From assembly GCF_954871325.1 (NCBI RefSeq), contig NC_088778.1, positions 13,915,666 to 13,979,665 on the forward strand: a DNA stretch of 64,000 nt, written 5' to 3'. The stretch comes from Gordionus sp. m RMFG-2023 (taxonomy: Eukaryota; Nematomorpha; Gordioida; Chordodea; Parachordodidae). The first letter of the stretch is position 1. The number at the start of each line of letters is the position of its first letter. This document shows positions 48,633 to 60,341 of the stretch, in pieces. A program made the translations under genes and the position numbers. The notes under the pieces were generated by a model, which made no database searches, was not told the DNA's origin, and saw nothing but the letters and a program-made list of their open reading frames with translations.

Positions 48633-49042
48633 TAGAGGTCTGCAGTGGGCGAGTTTTTAACCCGCCTCCAACCTCTATTATCCGGGTGGGTTTGTTTGGT
48701 TTTCTAAATTTCAAACATTAGGCGGGTGATGGGCGGATTAAAATTTTTAAAACGATGGGCCGGTGAATTTTACATATTTTCCGGAAGAAATGAGCAGAAC
48801 AGACTCTTTTTTTTATTAAAAATCATTTTTTTATTTCTTAATAAATATTGCATATTTTATAAATTTTATTTAAAATGCATTAAATCAATAAATAAAGAAC
48901 TAAACCAGCCATTAAAATAATTTTTAAACATTGGGCGGTCGGATGATTTTTTAAAAAAACGATGGGTTGGCGGGTAGGTTAAAAAATGTAAGATAACGAA
49001 TGGGCAGGCTGATTGCCTAAAACCCGTCATTGCAGATCTCTA
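48633..49042. mobile_element. 410-bp hAT-type MITE, best copy of the GC-rich AGAGACCTGCA family
   Basis: Exact flanks ATCTTTAT (48625-48632 and 49043-49050). The left end TAGAGGTCTGCAGTGGGCGA and right end CATTGCAGATCTCTA are inverted. Sub-terminal text is rich in GGGCGGG/GGGTTGGCGGG words on one side and ACCCGCC on the other. No transposase is present. This copy fixes the boundaries and transposition type of the family found at 5604, 19882, 21033, 23418, 37690, 47444 and 55975. Confidence 0.88.
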
Positions 49043-49050
49043 ATCTTTAT

Positions 49051-51227
49051 CGTTAAAAGGGAACCACCCTCCCCCAGTTAAGAAATTTTTGCTGCTCGTT
49101 AAAATTTTTAAGTAAATGTTTTTCAGCTACTCACCACTGAGATATTTCATTTTGAATATAAAATCAAAAATGTTGGAAAAGTGGAGGAAGTTATTTATTT
49201 AGAGGAAGGAAAGCTGAAATTAAACTGTGACAAAGATACAATTTTTATAAAAAGAAAATTTATCGGAGGTATTTTTTCCAGCCTCTTTTTACCTTAATTA
49301 TTTTTGTCAGTGCTTTGGAAATTTATAATATTTTTTGACCAAGCAAGCATATATATTTTCGGGCCAGCTCGTATCCTTTATAAAGAAATAATTAATTCAA
49401 ACTATTCTAAGTTTTAACAAAAAGTGTATAAATAGTCTGGGATTTTTAGACTTGGACTTTACAGATCTCTAATTTATATATAAACATATAATTTAATTTT
49501 CACTCTTCAGTTCAGACACATAGGCAAACAAAGACAAATATAAATAAATATTTTGCAACTACTATTATCATTTTTTTTTATCTCATTCAAAACTTTGAAG
49601 AACAAAAAAAAGTATTTACAAAGCTTTTATTTAAATTCATTAACACCTAATTTAAATATTTGCTATAAGTTTTTTTCTTTCTTCTAAACTTTAATGACAT
49701 AAAAATCATAAGATTACTTTGTCAACTTAATTAATTAATATACAGTTCGATTATGCAGCTTGTCAAGTTTATTAATCATCTAAAACGCTTTATTTAAAAT
49801 TGGATCGGTTTCACATTTCACAATTCAATTAACGATTTTATTTTACATAAATGCGAATCCTAAAAAAAGTGAACAAAATAAATTAGCTCCCTAACTGGTG
49901 CTCATCTTAGAGAATTTGTAACCCTTTTTCTTTTAAAATTAATAATTTTAAATGATCATTTTATACTCTCTATCTAATTAATCATTATAATTAAAATATT
50001 CATTACAATATATTAATATAATTAATTATCAACTAATAAATGGTAAAATTATGCAAAAAAAAGAAAATATTTAAAATTTATTAGGAAATTTTATAAGTAA
50101 GAGATGTAATCTACAAAAAAAAAATGAAAATAATTTGAATAAGATGTATCGTATCTGACCGACTAACTGGGCCTTATTTGATACTTGGTCGGTAAGAAGG
50201 GTACCATAAAATAAGAGATTTGATTATTCTGATAAAATATTTATTTCCAGGTATAAAATATTGTTTTATTTTGAATGTAATGGACATTAATTGCTGTTAA
50301 TTTTTCTTTTCTTTTCTTTTTTTTTTACTTTGTAGAAAGTTTTAAATTACGTTTGATATAGTATTTTTTATTACTATAATAACTAAAATAGGTTAAAGAA
50401 AAATTATAAGTAAATAATGCCGGTTTTTTTTTAGTTTTTTTTTTAAATATACTTAATCAAATATTTGTGTGCTCGGCTCTGTAAATAATTTATTGAAATG
50501 TTAATGTCGATTATGGTGTATACTTTTAAAAGAAAATGGTATAATATAATGAAAAATTAGGCTGATTTTTAAAAAAAATATATCAGTGGTATATTGGGGC
50601 TATTTTTTAGGGCGAATTTTTTTAAAAAAATGCATTCACTCTGTTGATGCAAACGGCAAAATTTTATATTTATTTATAATAGAAAGGACATATAATCTAA
50701 ATGTATAAAAAAACTGGACCTTGTGTAAAATAAAATTTTAGAATAGAGTCAAAGGGAATTCTGATTTACTATATCAAGAAAAAGAATCTAATCATCGAAT
50801 TATTTCAAAATCACTCGCCTCAAATAATCACATTTTATTTAAAAAATTCCCTAAATAGGAAGGTTATAAAGCGCCATGCCGTCATATCTTATTAAAATTT
50901 TCAAAAATTGAATTTTAAAGAAATTTGATTTAATAACTGTTGGAATTTTTGAATAATTACCAGAAATTCAAAACATTGAATATTCATTTCGTTTTGACAA
51001 TTCGAATCCTATTATTTCATAAATAATTGAATAATAATTATTTAATCATTTTCGAAATTTTATAAAATAGTGGAGCATTTTGTTTCTTTTTTATAAGTTT
51101 CTTACACCATTTTAAAATTACCTGCCTATTTTTAATTTTTTTAATGCAAAAATTATAAAAAATTATTTTGTCATCAATTATTACCTAAAAAACTAGCATA
51201 ATTAGAGATAATCTTTGATGAATACAT
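49051..51227. other. AT-rich interval without recognised genes
   Basis: A further GC-rich repeat fragment ends ACTTTACAGATCTCTAAT at 49462-49479. At 50158-50200 CTGACCGACTAACTGGGCC is followed by the inverse-like TTGGTCGGTAAG. No domain pattern is seen in any frame. Confidence 0.35.
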
Positions 51228-51351
51228 CAGACGCGTAACCAAGGAGGGGGGGGAGGATAAGTGGATCTAAAGATCTCTAATAAAATTTATGGGGAAAACT
51301 TTGAACTAATAGTACCCCCCTCCTATTAGTAAAATCCTGGATATGCCTATG
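51228..51351. mobile_element. 124-bp hAT-type MITE
   Basis: The left end CAGACGCGTAACCAAGGAGG and right end (inverted) CATAGGCATATCCAGGATTT align with few mismatches, and both run into G/C tracts. Flanks GAATACAT (51220-51227) and GAATATAT (51352-51359) match at 7 of 8 bases. Confidence 0.7.
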
Positions 51352-51839
51352 GAATATATTGTTGATCAAGTTGACAAATGTCCTCTCAAAAGAGAAGGAC
51401 TTATTTTATAACAATATAAATATATTATAAATAGATAATGGAAATGCTGCTCATAATCATTGCAATAGCATTATAAAATGCAAAGGAAGAAAAATATCTT
51501 CCCTTATCAATCATAACAGGTTCCTTCATCTGGAACCTAAAGAATAGTGGTAAAATTATATTTTGAACCTAAATCGTTAACTTTTTTTTACCTATAAAAA
51601 TTAAAAATAACCAAAAATAATTTCTTAAAACTCTGTATAAATAATAATATGTCTGTAAATTCAACGGATTTTATAAATGATCTTGATTCATCGGTATATA
51701 AGGGCTATGATGTTTTTGGGCAGTAAATTAATCAAAATGAATAATATTTTTATTATCAAAATTAATCTTTTTGCAGTATTTATATAATATGTATCAGTTT
51801 AAAAAAAAGTTGAATTGTAACTAAAATTGTTCAGCATTT

Positions 51840-53290
51840 ATTTAAAAGTTGTTTAGTTTTTATACAAATATCTTTTTATTATAAGCTATAAAGTATATTT
51901 TATGAAATATCAAGTATAAAAAAATAAGTAACTAAAATATCAATAATGTGATACATTACAAAATCGAAGTTTTTATAGCATGTTTATTTAAAATATTTAT
52001 ACCTAAATATATAATTAAAACCAGAGATTCGAATCGAACCCGAACTTGAAAAAGAAATCTAGGGTTTTTGGAAAAAAAATCTGAACCCGAACCAAACTTA
52101 AACTCCGTTTATAAAATTTTCAAAACCCCGAACCAAATTCGAGAATTTAATTTGAACCCGGGTTCAACCGGGTTCAGTGTATTGTTTAAAATCATATAAG
52201 ATATTTGTATAATAAATACAAATATTGATAATTTAATTGAGATTTTATAATATTTTCAAATTTCCAATTAAGTCAAGTGTTAATATATTTTTAACAACTT
52301 AATTCATTTCCGCCATTTCTTACATTTTAAAAATATTTTAAATTTATTCTCAAAGATTGCTATTGGAGTGTTAATAAATTTTAATCAAATAAATTCATTT
52401 AGGCTATTTATTTTCAATTTTTAACTTATTCTCAAAAATTATTATAGAGAAAAATGAAAGTGAACAAGTCAAAATAAAATTTATTTGGATATTGTTAAAC
52501 GTCCAAATAAAATCTTTAAAATTAATACATGACTATGATTTGTATTTTTAACTCTATTTTGCTTATAAATAAAATAAAAAATTTATTTTTTATACCAAAT
52601 TTATGTATAGTTTTTTAATTATGATTTAAATAAATAATTTTTTTTTTACCAATTCAAAAATTCTTAAATCTGAGCTGAACCCGGAACCAAATCCGGGTTC
52701 AATCCCTGAACCGAACCCACCTAATTTTTATCCTTAAACCGAACCGAACCCGGGCGAAAATTTTGCTGGGTTGGCATCCCTGATAAAAACTGACAAGATA
52801 CTGTACAACAGGAGCCTTTTTAAATATTTATACAGATATCTTTTTATTATAGCTCTCAAGTATATTATATGTAATATCTTTTTATTATAAGCTATCAAGT
52901 ATGTTATATGAAATATATAAAAAAATTCATGAATTAATAAATAAAATATCAAGAACGAGATGCATTATGGAAATTCAATTTTTATTACATATTGTGTCAT
53001 TGATCAAATTTAAAAAATAGAAAATAATTTAAAAATGCTTATGTCTAAACATTTAATTAAAACTTACATGTTACTGTAAAACAAGAGCCAGGATAATTCT
53101 TATTATAAGCTATCAACTATATTATATGAAATATAACAAATTAGTGAATTAGCATAAAATATAAAAAATGAAATTCATTATGGAATTGCAGTTTGTATTG
53201 CAGTGTCAATGAACAAATCTAAAAAATGGAAAATAATTTATAAATGCTTATATCTAAGTATTAATTTTAACTTATTTGTTACTGGATAAA
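51840..53290. repeat. Three diverged tandem copies of a unit of about 220-240 bp, interrupted by a hAT
   Basis: CTTTTTATTATAAGCTAT with AAGTATATTATATGAAATAT recurs at about 51872, 52878 and 53098. Each is followed by the AATATCAA, GATGCATTATGG, TGGAAAATAATTTAAAAATG and TTAATTAAAAC words in the same order. The first copy is split from the second by the hAT at 52022-52782. The copies differ at many positions, so the array is old. Confidence 0.7.
52022..52782. mobile_element. 761-bp hAT element (CAGAGATTCGAATCG ends)
   Basis: The left end CAGAGATTCGAATCGAACCC and right end, inverted, CAGGGATGCCAACCCAGC. The flanks ATTAAAAC (52014-52021) and ATAAAAAC (52783-52790) match at 7 of 8. GAACCCGGGTTCAACCGGG-type words cluster near both ends. 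The right part is shared with 57967-58340 in inverted orientation. No readable transposase is present. Confidence 0.8.
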
Positions 53291-54142
53291 TGCCCTAAAG
53301 GCGCCATCTTCAGAAATTAGTATTAATGATTTTTGAGTAAGCCATTTTTCAAATTTACCTCAACTTATAATTTATTTAGTTTTATTAAAAAATTATTTGA
53401 TGTGTTGAAAGGTAATATTTTTTAAAAAAAATTGTAAATTTTCCCATTTTAGGTTTGAGGCCTATTTTAAATAAAGTTTCTATCTTTAATTTTACATCAC
53501 TAGGAGTTTCAAAATTTAAAAAAGTATGTGAGATGTGTTTAATGCTACATTATCGTCATTCAAATTATTTAAAAGATAAATTCTTGCTGCACATTGTTAT
53601 CCTCTTTCTTTTTACTAAATTACTTTGGAAATAAATTTTCTTACCCTCTCATTACAGTTACTTAAATCCACTTTTAAATTTAGTGTTCAAAAAAATTAAA
53701 ACTCCCCAAGTGTATTAAAAAAACGTGGAAATTATTTAACTGACTAAAAATTTAAAATACCTGCCAAACATTTTGCTACTGCCCATTTTGATTATTTTTC
53801 TGTCCATTTCTTATTAAAAAACTACCCGAATAATTTGTCGTCCAAAAAATAAATATTATCCAAAACCTCTTATGCATTTGCAGAAAAAGAACATAATATT
53901 CAAAAATAATAAACAGATAATTTTATTTGTCTGATATTTAGAGCTTGTATGTAAACCCAGACCCTGAACAGTCATGTTTTTGCTAAACCGGAACACAAAT
54001 CCTTTTTAAAGGTTGAGAGTTCAAAGGTATCAAAACATAATAAATAAAAGATTTTTTTTTCTTGGAATCATTACTATTCGCTTTGCATTTTTCAAAATTT
54101 TCAGTTTTTATATCCAATTTGCATGTAAAATTTTATTATCAA
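53291..54142. other. AT-rich interval, no gene seen
   Basis: GGCGCCATCTTCAG at 53299 is the only GC-richer word. Nothing else is recognisable. Confidence 0.35.
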
Positions 54143-55452
54143 CAGATTTGTTAAACCATACTTTTAAAAGTAGTGCGCTACCGCTATCGCTACCCATTAA
54201 AAAAAGTAGCGCCTAACTATTATTTTTTAAAAGTTATAAATAAATTGGTTTTATTTTTGTTTATAATATAATTGCATATTATATAATACATAAAAATCAA
54301 CATTTATAAATATTTAAATATAGTTAGTTATGATTATAAAAAATCTATGTAAAAAAAGACTAATTTGTGTAATAAAAATATTATGGTATTTTTTATTTAT
54401 TTTGTTGCATTTTGATAATAGAATCATTTCTATACTATCATATCATCCCCAAGTCTAGAGAGACGATCATAAAGTATAAGTTTCACCTTACTAAATTATC
54501 TCTCAACACTAGCACTTAAGGGCAAGGCAATATTTAATTTTACATACATAGGGCAAGGCAATATTTAATTTTACATACATATTTTTAATATAAGAAAAAT
54601 GATCAAAAATACTAATTTGAGAATTTTTGGATTTAAAAAACGAGTTTGGGAGATTTTCTATTATATTAGTATCTTTTATTTCAGAAAAATTATCGGTGGT
54701 AGTCGTTTTTATGGTTCTAACTAGGGCATCTTTGTCTGCTATCTCAATCATTAGTATCTGGCGACAAAAAATTGTTGCACCAGGGGATAGTAATCTTCAT
54801 GGTAAATGATGGATTATCAACCAATGACATTGTCTGAACTGTATCAATTATAAAATCGACAATAACTTTATCAGCCAGTTTCTGAGAAATATTGGCATAT
54901 GCAATATTATTAATCAATTTAGCTTGGAGTGAATTGGTCTTTTTGGATGTGGTCTCCCCTATACCAAAATAATTAATATGTTTTTCTATCTCTTTAAAAC
55001 TGTTGGCATGAATATTCTTACAAACTAAAAATACTATTAGAGTTTAAAAGTGTTTTTTGAGGTTATAGGTATAGATTCATTATAGGATATATTTTTTTAC
55101 AATTTAAGCAAATAAATTTGTAACCACCTTTTGTTTTTGCATTAATTTGAAAATATTTTTCAAATTTTGGAATTGGAAAATTTGTATTATTGTTATCAAG
55201 AACATTTTCTTTCAGGGTACCTTCCATTTCATTAATATCATGATTGTCTGACTTACTTACATTGATTTGGACATCCATTTGCGATGACATTTTAAATAAT
55301 TTACACCATATGATTTAGGTTTATAATACAAATTGAAAATATAAATCTCAATTTCATAGCGCAAAGATAAATAATTGGAAAAAAGTAGCGCGCTATTAGC
55401 TATCGCTACCAAAAAATAGCGCGCACAGTAGCTCGCTACTTTATCAACTCAA
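54143..55452 (-). mobile_element. hAT element, inverted sister of the copy at 58478-59965
   Basis: The left end CAGATTTGTTAAACCATACT, with AGTAGTGCGCTACCGCTATC, corresponds inverted to the right end of the 58478 copy. The right end, with AGCGCGC and TAGCTCGCTACTTTATCAAC, corresponds to its left end. Minus-strand coding relics are MSSQMDVQINVSKSDNHDIN (55290 region), TKGGYKFICLNCKKIYPIMN (BED-finger-like, 55100-55150) and LPLSASVER with FSKVKLILYDRLSRLGDDM (54430-54525), the hAT C-terminal motif. Stops and a 31-bp tandem duplication (54528-54590) break it. No 8-bp target duplication is visible at the present ends. Confidence 0.82.
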
Positions 55453-55525
55453 TTTAATATATTAATTTTATAATAGTATAGGAATACGTTGCTTATTATT
55501 TTATAAAGTAAAATATTGGGATAAC

Positions 55526-56293
55526 CAGGCCCGTATGCAGGAATTTGGTCTGGGGGGGGGGGGGATAATAAAATTTTTTAAGAAATATTATTGTTAATTA
55601 AAAATACTAAGCATAAATTTATTAGGAATAACTTTTCAAAAAAAATTAAAATATATAAACACCGGCATTGAAAAACTATAAATTAAATGTGAATTATAAA
55701 ATATAAAGTGAATATAACTACGATATTAATCACTTAAATGACCCAAAATTGAAATTTAAATTTTTTGAGCCTTTAAAATATATAAAGTATTATAAATTTA
55801 AATGTTGGAAATATAAATTAACATACAAAAAGTTTCTTAGGAATAATTGTATTTTGTATGTTTTGAGCTAATTTTTCAATTATCTATCCTTGCTTGGCGT
55901 TAAATGCCTATGAATATTCAAAAGATCTATCATTCAATCTACTTTCAGAAGTTGTATTTCATAGGTATGTTTTTCAGAGACTTGCAGGCCCGGCCTCCGA
56001 GCCGGTCCGTATTTTAATTTTTTTAAACATACCCGGGCCGGGCCCAAAATTTTTTAAAAAAAACACCCGGGCTTGGCCTGACAATTTTTTAAAAAAAACA
56101 TCCGGGCTGGGCCTGACAATTTTTTTAAAAAAATATCCGGCCGAGCTGTATATTTTAAAACCAAATATTTGAAATCGCTATTATTAGCTATAAAAATCAA
56201 AAATAGATATAATTTATTTTTTAAAAATTCGGCCCGGGCTTGAAAATTTTATTTTCACCCTCTGCCCCCCCCCTACCGCTGCGTACGCACCTG
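55526..56293. mobile_element. Short copy of the CAGGCGCGTACG hAT
   Basis: The left end CAGGCCCGTATGCAGGAATT with a twelve-G run and the right end with C runs and GCTGCGTACGCACCTG match 20569-22431. Flanks GGGATAAC (55518-55525) and GGGACAAC (56294-56301) match at 7 of 8. Most of the interior of the longer copy is missing, but the GC-rich repeat (55975-56240) is retained, so it is an internally deleted derivative. Confidence 0.85.
55975..56240. repeat. GC-rich dispersed repeat inside the short hAT copy
   Basis: It starts CAGAGACTTGCAGGCCCGGC and has three tandem-like ACCCGGGCxxGGCC/ATCCGGGCTGGGCCTGA clusters separated by poly-A/T, then the ATTTGAAATCGCTATTATTA core. It sits at the same place as the 21033 copy relative to flanking hAT sequence. 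Confidence 0.7.
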
Positions 56294-56301
56294 GGGACAA
56301 C

Positions 56302-57966
56302 ATTTCTATATATTCAATTTTAAATTTATTTCAATTAAAATATAAGCAATTATGTAAATACTAAATGTAAAGTTTGTCAATAGTTTTGGCATGTTAAAAT
56401 TGTTTGATGAGTACTTTTTGGATATAATATAAAATAAAAATGATTATAAGAAAAATAATTTTTGAATTTTTTGGTAGTAAATTATGTTTATATGGAGTAG
56501 AATATAAGAAAAACGTTATTATTTTTTAATATTGAGTCAATATTTCTTTATGCTCTCCAAACCCTGAACCCAAATCTTTTAAATTTTTAACTTCGAAACT
56601 GGACTCTTTTTTTTGTCAAAGGTTTCGCATCTGATTTAGACTAACTCAACTCAGGTTCCCCTTTTAGAACCAGCAACCAAGGTTGCCTCCCATTATTTTT
56701 TGTAAAAAAAATTTTACGCTTTCTCCCGATTTTTTTTTAAAATTTGCCTGACCGAAACTTACACTGGCATTTATTAATTTCATACATTTAAAAAATCTTG
56801 TTTATCTTAATTTATTCTTCCTCCTTATTATTTTTGGAAAAAGAAGAACTCGTGTGTATATAAAATCTAATTTTTATCGATTTTATAAACATTAGATTTT
56901 ATTATATAATAAAGAAAATCTTTAATATCTTTTAATTTTAAAAAGTAAGTGAATATGAATGAAGGAGGCCTATTCAAAAATATATCGAATATTTGTTTCG
57001 TTTCGAATAATTTGAATCGAATAGTAACAAATGCCAATACATTGGAATAAAAAAAATAAAGCAAATAATTCAAATATTCGATAAATTATTTGAATAATTC
57101 GTTTATTCGAATCTAATTGTTCGAATATTAGAAATATTTTGAATTGTTTTTACTTGTAAAAATCACGGCTACATTTTAAAATTACCTGGAGTGCCATATT
57201 TTACAAAACTCGGGAGAGGGAGGGAGGGCTATCTTCTTTTTAAGATCCTTTAATTTTATTGTATAAATTGAATGGTTTAAAAAATAATCTTAATGTATTT
57301 ATTGAATATAATAAATATAATATTTATTTAAATTTATGAAACTATTAAATCATATTAAATATTAAGCCAAGTTGTTATTTATATTTTTTTTATTATAGCC
57401 ATTTTTTAAAACTCAAATTATAAAACAAAAATGGATGACGATATCGTATGTTGAACAGACACAGAAAATTTTGAAATGAACGAAATAAAATTTCCGTTTC
57501 CCTCCCATGAAAAATTTGTCTAAAAGAGGTTAATGTTTGAGAAACACCTACGCTGTTCTTCAATATCAATTTAGCGGTAACAGTTGATGCGAAGAAAGTT
57601 TCCGAAATAGAAGATTTTAAATGATATAGCAAGGTTCATTTCAAAATTGTCAGTCTTTATGGAATAAGAAAAATAAGTTCACAAATAATTTAAAAAATTG
57701 GGAATTTGATATATCCAAATACCACTAGTTGGAATTAACCTGAAGTCTTTGTATTGTTAGATAAAATATTAAGATAAAAAATGCATCTTTATCATTTGTA
57801 ATAACTTAGAGAGGGTGAGCAGGGGTTTTTTTTTAACTCTAACTATTTCTAGATCAATTATATGATTTTGCAGATTCAAAGTTTTGTCAAATTCTTATAG
57901 AGCCTCTTATACGGAGCATTGATATAAGGTTTATAATACATTTAAATTGAATTGTGAATGAATAAG
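56302..57966. other. AT-rich interval with TTCGAATA palindromic words
   Basis: Between about 56965 and 57145 the words ATTCGAAT, TTCGAATAATTTGAATCGAA and ATTATTTGAATAATTCG recur on both strands, a self-complementary cluster that may be an old MITE. The rest shows no gene. The minus-strand open frame at 57393-57632 has no recognisable domain. Confidence 0.4.
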
Positions 57967-58340
57967 CAGGGATGCGAATCCGGCTAAAATTTTATCCGGG
58001 TTCGGATCAAGGTAAATAAAATTAAGTGGGTTCGGGGAATATTTTTGAACCCAGGTTTGGTTCCGACTTCAGCTCGGGTATAGGAATTTTCGAATTGATA
58101 AAATAAATTCTATGTTTTTTTTAAATCATAATTAAAAAACTAGATATAAATTTATTATAAAAAAATAAATTTTTATTTTATTTATAGGCAAAATATATTT
58201 AGAAATTTGAAAATGTTATTTAGACGTAATAGCATAATATCTTCCAAGAGTTATTCCCTAATCCTTGTTCTATGCAGTGAAAGAATGAATTTCAAATGTG
58301 AAAAAGATCTTTCAAAGCTAATATTAAATATATTTATATG
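57967..58340 (-). mobile_element. Truncated hAT end with C-terminal transposase remnant
   Basis: The left end CAGGGATGCGAATCCGGCTA and the next 220 bp are an inverted copy of the right part of 52022-52782. Beyond it, the minus strand reads FERSFSHLKFILSLHRTRIR then LLEDIMLLRLNN (about 58215-58310), the hAT C-terminal dimerisation motif with one stop between the two parts. The opposite end was not found. The next hAT starts at 58478, possibly inserted into this one. Confidence 0.7.
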
Positions 58341-58477
58341 AAAATAGGATAAATTAAAGATTTTTTATAAAATATACAAATTAGGGTTTCTATTAAAATT
58401 AGTAAAACTGCGAATTTATTTTGAAATTTAAAATTTGTGAATTTAAAAATTGAAACACGAATATAATTGTTAAACTG

Positions 58478-59965
58478 CAGAGTTGTTAAAGTAGCGCGGT
58501 AACTTTTTTGGTAACTATAGCTAATAGCGGCTACTTTTTTTGTAATTATTTAATTTTTTAGCGCGTTACTTTTTTTGTATAAACATGAAAATTTAAATAT
58601 AATATCATAATTAATTATAATTTTTATTATTTATTATTTAATTTTGAAATTAAAAAAATATAATTTCAATTTGTAATTTATATTTTCATTTGTATTATAA
58701 ACCTAAATCACGTGTTAATAATTTAAAATGTCATCGCCTATGGATATCCAAATCGTTGAAAGTGATTCAGACAATGATATTAATGAAATGGAAGATACCA
58801 AGGGAAGAAAATGTTCTTAATAGCTATAATACAAATTTCCCATTAACTAGATTTGAAAATTTTTTAAAATAAATATATAACCAAAACTGATTTCAAATTT
58901 ATTTGTTTAAAATGTAAAAAAAAAATATTTCCCCAAATCAATCCAGTAGCTATAACCTCAAGAAACACCTAATGGTAAATTGTCATTTTTACATTCTAAT
59001 AATATTTATTTTATAAGACTGTTCATGAGTTTTAAGGAAATGGAGAAACATCTAAATAATTTTGGTATAGGCGACTCTACATCCAAAAAGACTAATTCAA
59101 TTCAAACCAAATTAATTAATAATGCAAATGACAATGTTTCTCAGAAATTGGCTGATAAAGTTATTGTTGATTTTATAATTTATACAGCTCAGCCAACGTC
59201 CTTAGTTGATAATCCACCATTTACCATGATGATTAAAACTCTATCCCCCTGGTACAACAATTTTATGCTGCCAGACTAATGAATAAAATAGCAGATAACT
59301 TTAAAATAATGAAAGATGCTCTAATAGTAGAGTTATCAGAGATATCATATATATGTACCATGGGAGATAGTTGAACACATAACAGAAGGTAAAAACTTAT
59401 TTATATTTATAAATTGATCTGATTAAATATTTTTAAGCTTATTTGGGAATCACAGGCCATTAACTAGACCCTAGAACTTTAAAAAGAAGATCTGTGGCAT
59501 TAGCCCTCAAAATGATAATAGGATGCCAGACATATACGATGTAAAATTATTGATAATCTATCTTATATTAAAAATATGTATATAGGATTAAATACGCCCT
59601 TACCCTCAAGTGCTAGTGTCGAGAGATTATTTAATAAGGCAAAACTTATACTTTCTGATCGTTGCTCTAGACTTGGGGATGATAATATTGAAATGATTTT
59701 ATTATTAAAATGCAACAAATTACCATAAATATTCATTTTTATTACATAAATTTTTTTATAATCAAAACTAACTATATTTTAATATTTATAAATGTTGATT
59801 TTTATATATTTACTATACAATAACATTATAAGCAAAAAAAAAATTTTGTTTGTAAATTTTTTTCATAAAAAGTAGCTTAAAAAGTAGCTAATAGCGAGCT
59901 ACTTTTTTTAACAAATAGCGATAGCGGTAGCGGGCTACTTTTAAGATTAGCGTTTAACAACTCTG
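58478..59965 (+). mobile_element. 1.49-kb hAT element with decayed BED-type transposase
   Basis: The left end CAGAGTTGTTAAAGTAGCGC and right end CGTTTAACAACTCTG are inverted. Flanks TTAAACTG (58470-58477) and TTAAACTA (59966-59973) match at 7 of 8. Sub-ends carry GTAGCGCG/GCTACCGCTATC words. Coding relics are SDSDNDINEMEDT (58760 region), a BED-like CLKCKKK stretch, IQTKLINNANDNVSQKLADK then VIVDFIIYTAQPTSLVDNPP and FTMMIKTL (59090-59250), and NTPLPSSASVERLFNKAKLI then LSDRCSRLGDDNIEMILLLK (59592-59712). Shifts between these blocks and missing central parts make it inactive. It is the better of the two copies of this family here. Confidence 0.88.
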
Positions 59966-60119
59966 TTAAACTATGAATTTAATTATAAAACTGAAAATAA
60001 TAAAAGCTGCAAAATAATAAAAGCTGCAAAATAATATTTAAAAACTGTGATTTAAAAACTAACTGTACCATATATATTTGTTCCCGAAAACAAATTCTAA
60101 CACCTACTATACTCGCAAG

Positions 60120-60341
60120 TAGTGATGCAAAATCGTTCCACTTGAGTCGATTTTTAAAAACGGCTAACTCAGTATTTTAGCCAGAAAAATATTTCATAAG
60201 CCTTGAGATTTCGCTAATAGGTGTTCAAACCTCTTTGCCATCTATGAGCAAAATCTTCATACTTGCGAATATTTTTATGGGTAAAATACAGAGCTAGCCG
60301 TTTTTAAAAATCGGCTAAAGTGGAGCGATTTTGCATCACTA
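60120..60341. mobile_element. 222-bp hAT-type MITE with exact target duplication
   Basis: Exact flanks CTCGCAAG (60112-60119 and 60342-60349). Inverted ends start TAGTGATGCAAAATCG. The inner ends share CGATTTTTAAAAACGGCTA with the MITE at 14190-14413, although the outermost bases differ. It has no coding capacity and looks young. Confidence 0.9.

Noticed and set aside
57393-57632. 79-residue minus-strand frame
   Set aside because: Unrecognised and unsupported by neighbours or splice signals; too short to claim as a gene.
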